Source of the DNA: JBAPUB01 sp049282455
GTDB taxonomy: Bacteria; Actinomycetota; Actinomycetes; JAHEKZ01
NCBI GenBank assembly: GCA_049282455.1
Contig: JBAPUB010000283.1
Coordinates: 1-9,572 of the forward strand
Reading direction: 5' to 3'
Length of the DNA: 9,572 nucleotides
Shown here: piece after piece, positions 6,643 to 9,572 of the stretch
How the letters are laid out: each line of letters opens with the position of its first letter
Position numbering within the stretch: the stretch's first letter is position 1
Translations under genes and position numbers: made by a program
The notes under the pieces: model-generated
Told to the model about the DNA's origin: nothing
The model's database searches: none
The model's input: only the letters and a program-made list of their open reading frames with translations

Positions 6643-6663
6643 GTCACGCAACCGTCGGTGACC
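6627..6663 (+). repeat. 8-bp inverted repeat across the glmS stop
   Basis: GGTCACCG (6627-6634) and CGGTGACC (6656-6663) are perfect reverse complements with 21 nt between them. The left arm is inside the last glmS codons and the right arm in the glmS-acpS gap. A shorter alternative, GTCAC (6643-6647) with GTGAC (6658-6662), uses part of the same right arm. With no T-tract it is not a classic intrinsic terminator; it could be a weak attenuator, an RNA-stabilising stem or an operator. It sits about 20 bp before the acpS start. Confidence 0.4.
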
Positions 6664-6670
6664 TGACTGA

Positions 6671-6676
6671 CAGGAT
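6671..6676 (+). promoter_or_regulatory. Possible -10 element, or Shine-Dalgarno, of acpS
   Basis: CAGGAT ends exactly 6 nt before the acpS ATG, the same spacing as TAGGGT before glmS. It differs from TANNNT only at the first base. Its AGGA (6672-6675), 7 nt from ATG, is equally good as a Shine-Dalgarno, so the two readings cannot be separated by eye. Confidence 0.35.
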
Positions 6677-6682
6677 GCCGTC

Positions 6683-7060
6683 ATGATCGTGGGGATCGGG
6701 ATCGACGTCGTCGACATCCGTCGGTTCGGCGAGACTCTCGAGCGGACCCCGGGGCTGCGTGACCGCCTCTTTGCTCCCGGCGAGCGCGACCTGCCGTTGG
6801 CCTCGTTGGCCGCGCGCTTCGCGGCGAAGGAGGCCATGGCGAAGGCGCTGGGCGCACCCTCGGGCCTGCACTGGCACGACTGCCAGGTGGTGACCGACGA
6901 CGGCGGGCGGCCACGCCTTGCACTGAGCGGCACCGTCGCCGACGAGGCCGCACGGCTGGGCGCCGCCGCGTTCCACCTGTCACTGAGCCATGATGCCGGC
7001 ATCGCGTCGGCGGTCGTGGTGGGGGAGACGTCAGGAGGCCCAGATGCGACCCGCTCATGA
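6683..7060 (+). CDS. acpS: Holo-[acyl-carrier-protein] synthase
   Basis: AcpS moves the 4'-phosphopantetheine arm from coenzyme A onto the conserved Ser of apo-ACP, which is needed for fatty-acid synthesis. The 125-residue protein is of normal size. It shows GIGIDVVDIRRF (4-15) with metal-binding Asp8, the hallmark RFAAKEAMAKALG (45-57) with Glu50, and the C-terminal LSLSHDAGIASAVVV (99-113). The central loop between RLFAPGERDLP and the FAAKEA helix is short. The ATG at 6683 is preceded by AGGA. The C terminus after VVVGE is poorly conserved, and its last 17 bp overlap the start of nnr, so these two genes are translationally linked. In Mycobacterium tuberculosis acpS lies elsewhere, so its presence here follows the Streptomyces-like arrangement. 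Confidence 0.95.
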   Translation: MIVGIGIDVVDIRRFGETLERTPGLRDRLFAPGERDLPLASLAARFAAKEAMAKALGAPSGLHWHDCQVVTDDGGRPRLALSGTVADEAARLGAAAFHLSLSHDAGIASAVVVGETSGGPDATRS

Positions 7061-8507
7061 GGTCGCCGCGGTCCGTGCCGCCGAGGCCGCGATGATGCGC
7101 ACGGTCGACGCGGCTGTGCTGATGGACCGAGCGGCGGTCGGGCTGGCGCGCAGCTGCGCCACGCTGCTCGCCGGCGTCGGTGGTGTGTACGGCGCCCGGG
7201 TTGCCCTCCTCGTCGGTTCCGGCAACAACGGAGGCGACGCACTCGTCGCCGGTGCTGCGCTCGCGCTGCGCGGTGCCCAGGTGTGTGCGCTTCCGGTCTC
7301 TGACCGGGTCCACGAGCGCGGAGCGCGCGCGCTGATCCGTGCCGGTGGTCGAGTCGTTCGCGACGACGGTGAGCAGGACGCCGTCCTCGGGTGCGCCGAT
7401 CTCGTCGTCGACGGAGTGCTCGGCATCGGCGGACGGGGTGGTCTGCGGGGCCGGGCAGCCGAGCTGGCCGCCCGGGCCAACGACAGCTCGGCCCTGGTCG
7501 TGGCCGTCGACCTGCCCAGCGGAGTCGACGCCGACACCGGCGCGGCGGCGGACGAGTCGGTGTGGGCCGACCTGACCGTTACCTTCGGGACCGTCAAGCC
7601 AGGACTGCTCGTCACCCCGGCCGCACTCCAGGTCGGTCTGCTCGAGTGCGTCGACATCGGCCTGTCCCCCTGGCTGCCCGATGCGTCGGTGTTCGAGCTC
7701 GACGCGGACGACGTGGCGCGGCTGTGGCCGACCCCTGGCCCCGAGGACGACAAGTACTCCCAGGGAGTGGTCGGCATCGCGGCTGGGTCGGCCCAGTTTC
7801 CCGGGGCCGCCGTCTTGGCCGTGGCGGGCGCGACGCGTGCGCGGTCGGGTCTGGTGCGCTATGCCGGTCCGGTCGCCGCCGAGGTGGTGCGCTCGGCCGC
7901 GCAGACGGTCGTCGTCGAGGGACTGCCGTCCTCGGCCGGTCGGGTCCAGGCCTGGGTCGTCGGGCCGGGACTCGGGCTGGACGGCGACGCCGGAGTCCGG
8001 CTGGACGACACCTTGGCCCAGCCGGTCCCGGTCGTGGTCGACGCCGACGGCCTGACCCTGCTCGCCGAGCGGCTGGCGCAGGACGTGGACCTGCTGCGCC
8101 GGCGTGCAGCCGCGACCGTGCTGACCCCACACGCCGGGGAGCTGGTCCGGTTGGCTGCTGACCTCGATCCCGACGGCGACCGGTTGGCGGCCGCGCGGAC
8201 CCTCGCGTCCCGGACGGGTGCCACGGTCTTGCTGAAGGGCTTCACGACCGTGGTTGCCGACCCAGAGGGCCGGGTGCTGGTCAACCCCACGGGGACGCCG
8301 TGGCTGGCCGAGGGCGGAACCGGCGACGTGCTGTCCGGCGTCATCGGAGCACTTCTCGCCTCCGGGCTCGACGCGCCGGTAGCCGCGGCAGCTGCCGCGT
8401 TCGTCCACGGCCTTGCGGCCCGGATCGTGGCCGACGGGGCCTCGACAACACCGCAGGACATTGCCAAAGCCCTCCCCGATGCGGTGCGCAGGCTGCGTGC
8501 CGGGTGA
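7044..8507 (+). CDS. nnr: Bifunctional NAD(P)H-hydrate epimerase / ADP-dependent NAD(P)H-hydrate dehydratase
   Basis: This fused repair enzyme restores damaged cofactor. The N-terminal YjeF_N domain epimerises R- and S-NAD(P)HX, and the C-terminal ribokinase-like domain dehydrates S-NAD(P)HX back to NAD(P)H using ADP. The product has 487 residues, the normal size for the fusion. The epimerase half (about 1-215) has GSGNNGGDALVAG (58-70), VVDGVLGIG (121-129) and VDLPSGVDADTG (155-166). The dehydratase half (about 220-487) has KYSQGVVGIAAGS (237-249), VDADGL (332-337), TPHAGELVRL (361-370), LLKG (396-399) and the catalytic loop EGGTGDVLSG (423-432) with Asp428. I chose the ATG at 7044 because AGGAGG (7033-7038) stands 5 nt before it; earlier in-frame starts at 6990 and 6993 lie deep in acpS. 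Overlap with acpS is 17 bp; alr begins 18 bp after the stop. Confidence 0.95.
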   Translation: MRPAHEVAAVRAAEAAMMRTVDAAVLMDRAAVGLARSCATLLAGVGGVYGARVALLVGSGNNGGDALVAGAALALRGAQVCALPVSDRVHERGARALIRAGGRVVRDDGEQDAVLGCADLVVDGVLGIGGRGGLRGRAAELAARANDSSALVVAVDLPSGVDADTGAAADESVWADLTVTFGTVKPGLLVTPAALQVGLLECVDIGLSPWLPDASVFELDADDVARLWPTPGPEDDKYSQGVVGIAAGSAQFPGAAVLAVAGATRARSGLVRYAGPVAAEVVRSAAQTVVVEGLPSSAGRVQAWVVGPGLGLDGDAGVRLDDTLAQPVPVVVDADGLTLLAERLAQDVDLLRRRAAATVLTPHAGELVRLAADLDPDGDRLAAARTLASRTGATVLLKGFTTVVADPEGRVLVNPTGTPWLAEGGTGDVLSGVIGALLASGLDAPVAAAAAAFVHGLAARIVADGASTTPQDIAKALPDAVRRLRAG

Positions 8508-8522
8508 GGTGAAAGACTCACC
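8503..8522 (+). repeat. 6-bp inverted repeat at the nnr-alr junction
   Basis: GGTGAG (8503-8508) and CTCACC (8517-8522) are perfect complements around the 8-nt loop GTGAAAGA. The stem spans the nnr TGA and ends 3 nt before the alr GTG. It contains the only purine-rich GAGG near alr, so folding could affect initiation. There is no T-tract. AAGACT (8513-8518), 7 nt before the GTG, is a poor match to a leaderless -10. Confidence 0.3.
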
Positions 8523-8525
8523 GGT

Positions 8526-9572
8526 GTGAGCGAGCACCTGCGCGAGGCGGTCATCGACCTGGATGCCGTCAGGGACAACACCGCAGAGCTCGACCGCCGT
8601 GCAGGTGATGCGGGCGTCATGGCGGTCGTCAAGGCCGATGCGTACGGACACGGCCTCGTGCCCTGCGCCCAGGCGGCCGTCGCCGGAGGGGCTCGGTGGC
8701 TGGGCGTCGCGTTGACCGACGAGGCGCTGACCCTTCGCCGAGCCGGGGTGAGCGCGCCGATCCTGGCCTGGCTGACCGGCCCTGGTGAGGACTACGAGGC
8801 AGTCATCACGGCCGACGTCGACGTGTCGGTGAACAGTGTCGGGGCGCTCCAGGCGATCGTCGAAGCTGCTTCGTCGTCGGGGCGCCCGGCGCGGATCCAC
8901 CTCAACATCGACAGTGGTCTGGGCCGCGCCGGCGCCACCGTGGCCGACTGGCCCGGCCTGGTGGCCCAGGCCCGCCGCAACGAGCTCGACGGGTCGGTCT
9001 GCGTCGTCGGCGTGTGGTCGCACTTCGCCTATGCAGATGCGCCGGGCCATCCGACCATCAACCACCAGGTCGACGTGTACCGCGAGGCGCTGGCCGTTGC
9101 TGAGCGCGAGGGGCTTCGCCCCCAGGTTCGTCACCTCGCGAACTCTGCAGCCGCGCTGACTCGGTCCGACCTCAACTTCGACCTGGTCCGGCCCGGACTC
9201 GCGCTGTACGGGCTGTCGCCCGTGCCGACGGAGGCTCGTCCGGCCGACTTCGGGCTGCGCCCCGCGATGTCGTTGCGGGCTCGGTTCACGCTGGTCAAGG
9301 ACGTTCCCGCCGGGTACGGGGTCTCCTACCAGCACCAGTACGTCACGACGAAGCCGACGTCGCTCGGCCTCCTGCCGGTCGGCTACGCGGACGGTGTGCC
9401 GCGCAACGCGACGAACGTGGGACCGGTCTTGGCCGCAGGTCGTCGACGGTCGATCGCGGGAACGGTCTGCATGGACCAGGTCGTCATCGACCTCGACGGC
9501 GATGCCTGCGCGCCCGGCGATGTCGCCGTCCTGTTCGGGTCCGGCGACGGAGGAGAGCCGACGGCCCAGGAC
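8526..9572 (+). CDS. alr: Alanine racemase, 3'-truncated by window edge
   Basis: Alr is a PLP enzyme that interconverts L- and D-alanine, supplying D-Ala for peptidoglycan. The frame is open for 349 codons to the last base; full proteins are about 370-390 residues, so little is missing. The barrel domain starts near residue 8 with AVIDLDAVRDN, and the PLP Schiff-base Lys36 is in VVKADAYGHG (34-43). Other family motifs are HLNIDSGLGRAG (125-136), VGVWSHFAYAD (161-171), HLANSAA (203-209) and VRPGLALYG (221-229). The C-terminal domain has GVSY (265-268), with Tyr268 the likely second catalytic base, then PVGYADGVPR (284-293) and AGTVCMDQ (311-318). GTG 8526 is in frame; the overlapping GTG at 8524 is not. 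No well-placed Shine-Dalgarno is seen (GAGG is 16 nt away), so coupling to nnr is likely. Confidence 0.96.
   Translation, partial: MSEHLREAVIDLDAVRDNTAELDRRAGDAGVMAVVKADAYGHGLVPCAQAAVAGGARWLGVALTDEALTLRRAGVSAPILAWLTGPGEDYEAVITADVDVSVNSVGALQAIVEAASSSGRPARIHLNIDSGLGRAGATVADWPGLVAQARRNELDGSVCVVGVWSHFAYADAPGHPTINHQVDVYREALAVAEREGLRPQVRHLANSAAALTRSDLNFDLVRPGLALYGLSPVPTEARPADFGLRPAMSLRARFTLVKDVPAGYGVSYQHQYVTTKPTSLGLLPVGYADGVPRNATNVGPVLAAGRRRSIAGTVCMDQVVIDLDGDACAPGDVAVLFGSGDGGEPTAQD

Noticed and set aside
6681..9335. Very long open frame on the minus strand opposite acpS, nnr and alr (884 codons)
   Set aside because: It runs antisense to three well-recognised genes, its translation is rich in Arg, Gly, Asp and His with no domain I know, and long stop-free antisense frames are normal in high-GC DNA.
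1..9572. Mobile elements, CRISPR arrays, tRNA/rRNA genes, phage or attachment sites
   Set aside because: No transposase, integrase, terminal repeats, spaced palindromic repeats or tRNA-like cloverleaf was seen; almost all sequence is explained by conserved genes.

Overview
The window comes from a high-GC actinomycete. The evidence is the strong G/C bias at third codon positions, GTG starts (rplM, rpsI, glmM, alr), a TTGACC-type housekeeping promoter, leaderless-type promoters and a typically actinobacterial gene order (rplM-rpsI-glmM-glmS, then acpS, nnr and alr). Protein details resemble Streptomyces/Micrococcales relatives. I cannot name a genus.

Layout: (1) 1-1088 is the 3' part of an ABC-F ATPase gene reading rightward and cut by the left edge. 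(2) A leftward MFS transporter gene (1072-2226) converges on it, and the two stop ends overlap by 17 bp. (3) 2227-2379 is a divergent control region holding a clear vegetative promoter and a repeat-rich leader in front of rplM, plus a possible leaderless promoter for the transporter. (4) 2380-9572 is one rightward run of seven closely spaced genes: rplM (L13), rpsI (S9), glmM, glmS, acpS, nnr and alr (cut by the right edge). Gaps are 51, 11, 16, 40, -17 and 18 bp. No stretch longer than about 155 bp lacks a gene.

The run joins ribosome assembly to envelope and cofactor supply. GlmS makes glucosamine-6-P and GlmM turns it into glucosamine-1-P for UDP-GlcNAc. Alr makes D-alanine for peptidoglycan. 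AcpS activates acyl carrier proteins. Nnr repairs hydrated NAD(P)H. Short spacing suggests cotranscription from the rplM promoter, with probable internal starts before glmS and acpS, where -10-like hexamers lie exactly 6 nt from ATG.

This is mainly a conserved housekeeping region. I found no convincing undescribed system. The points most worth checking are regulatory or evolutionary details: direct repeats in the rplM leader, a 9-bp tandem repeat in the acidic S9 extension, the tail-to-tail gene overlap, the leaderless-type starts and small inverted repeats at gene junctions.
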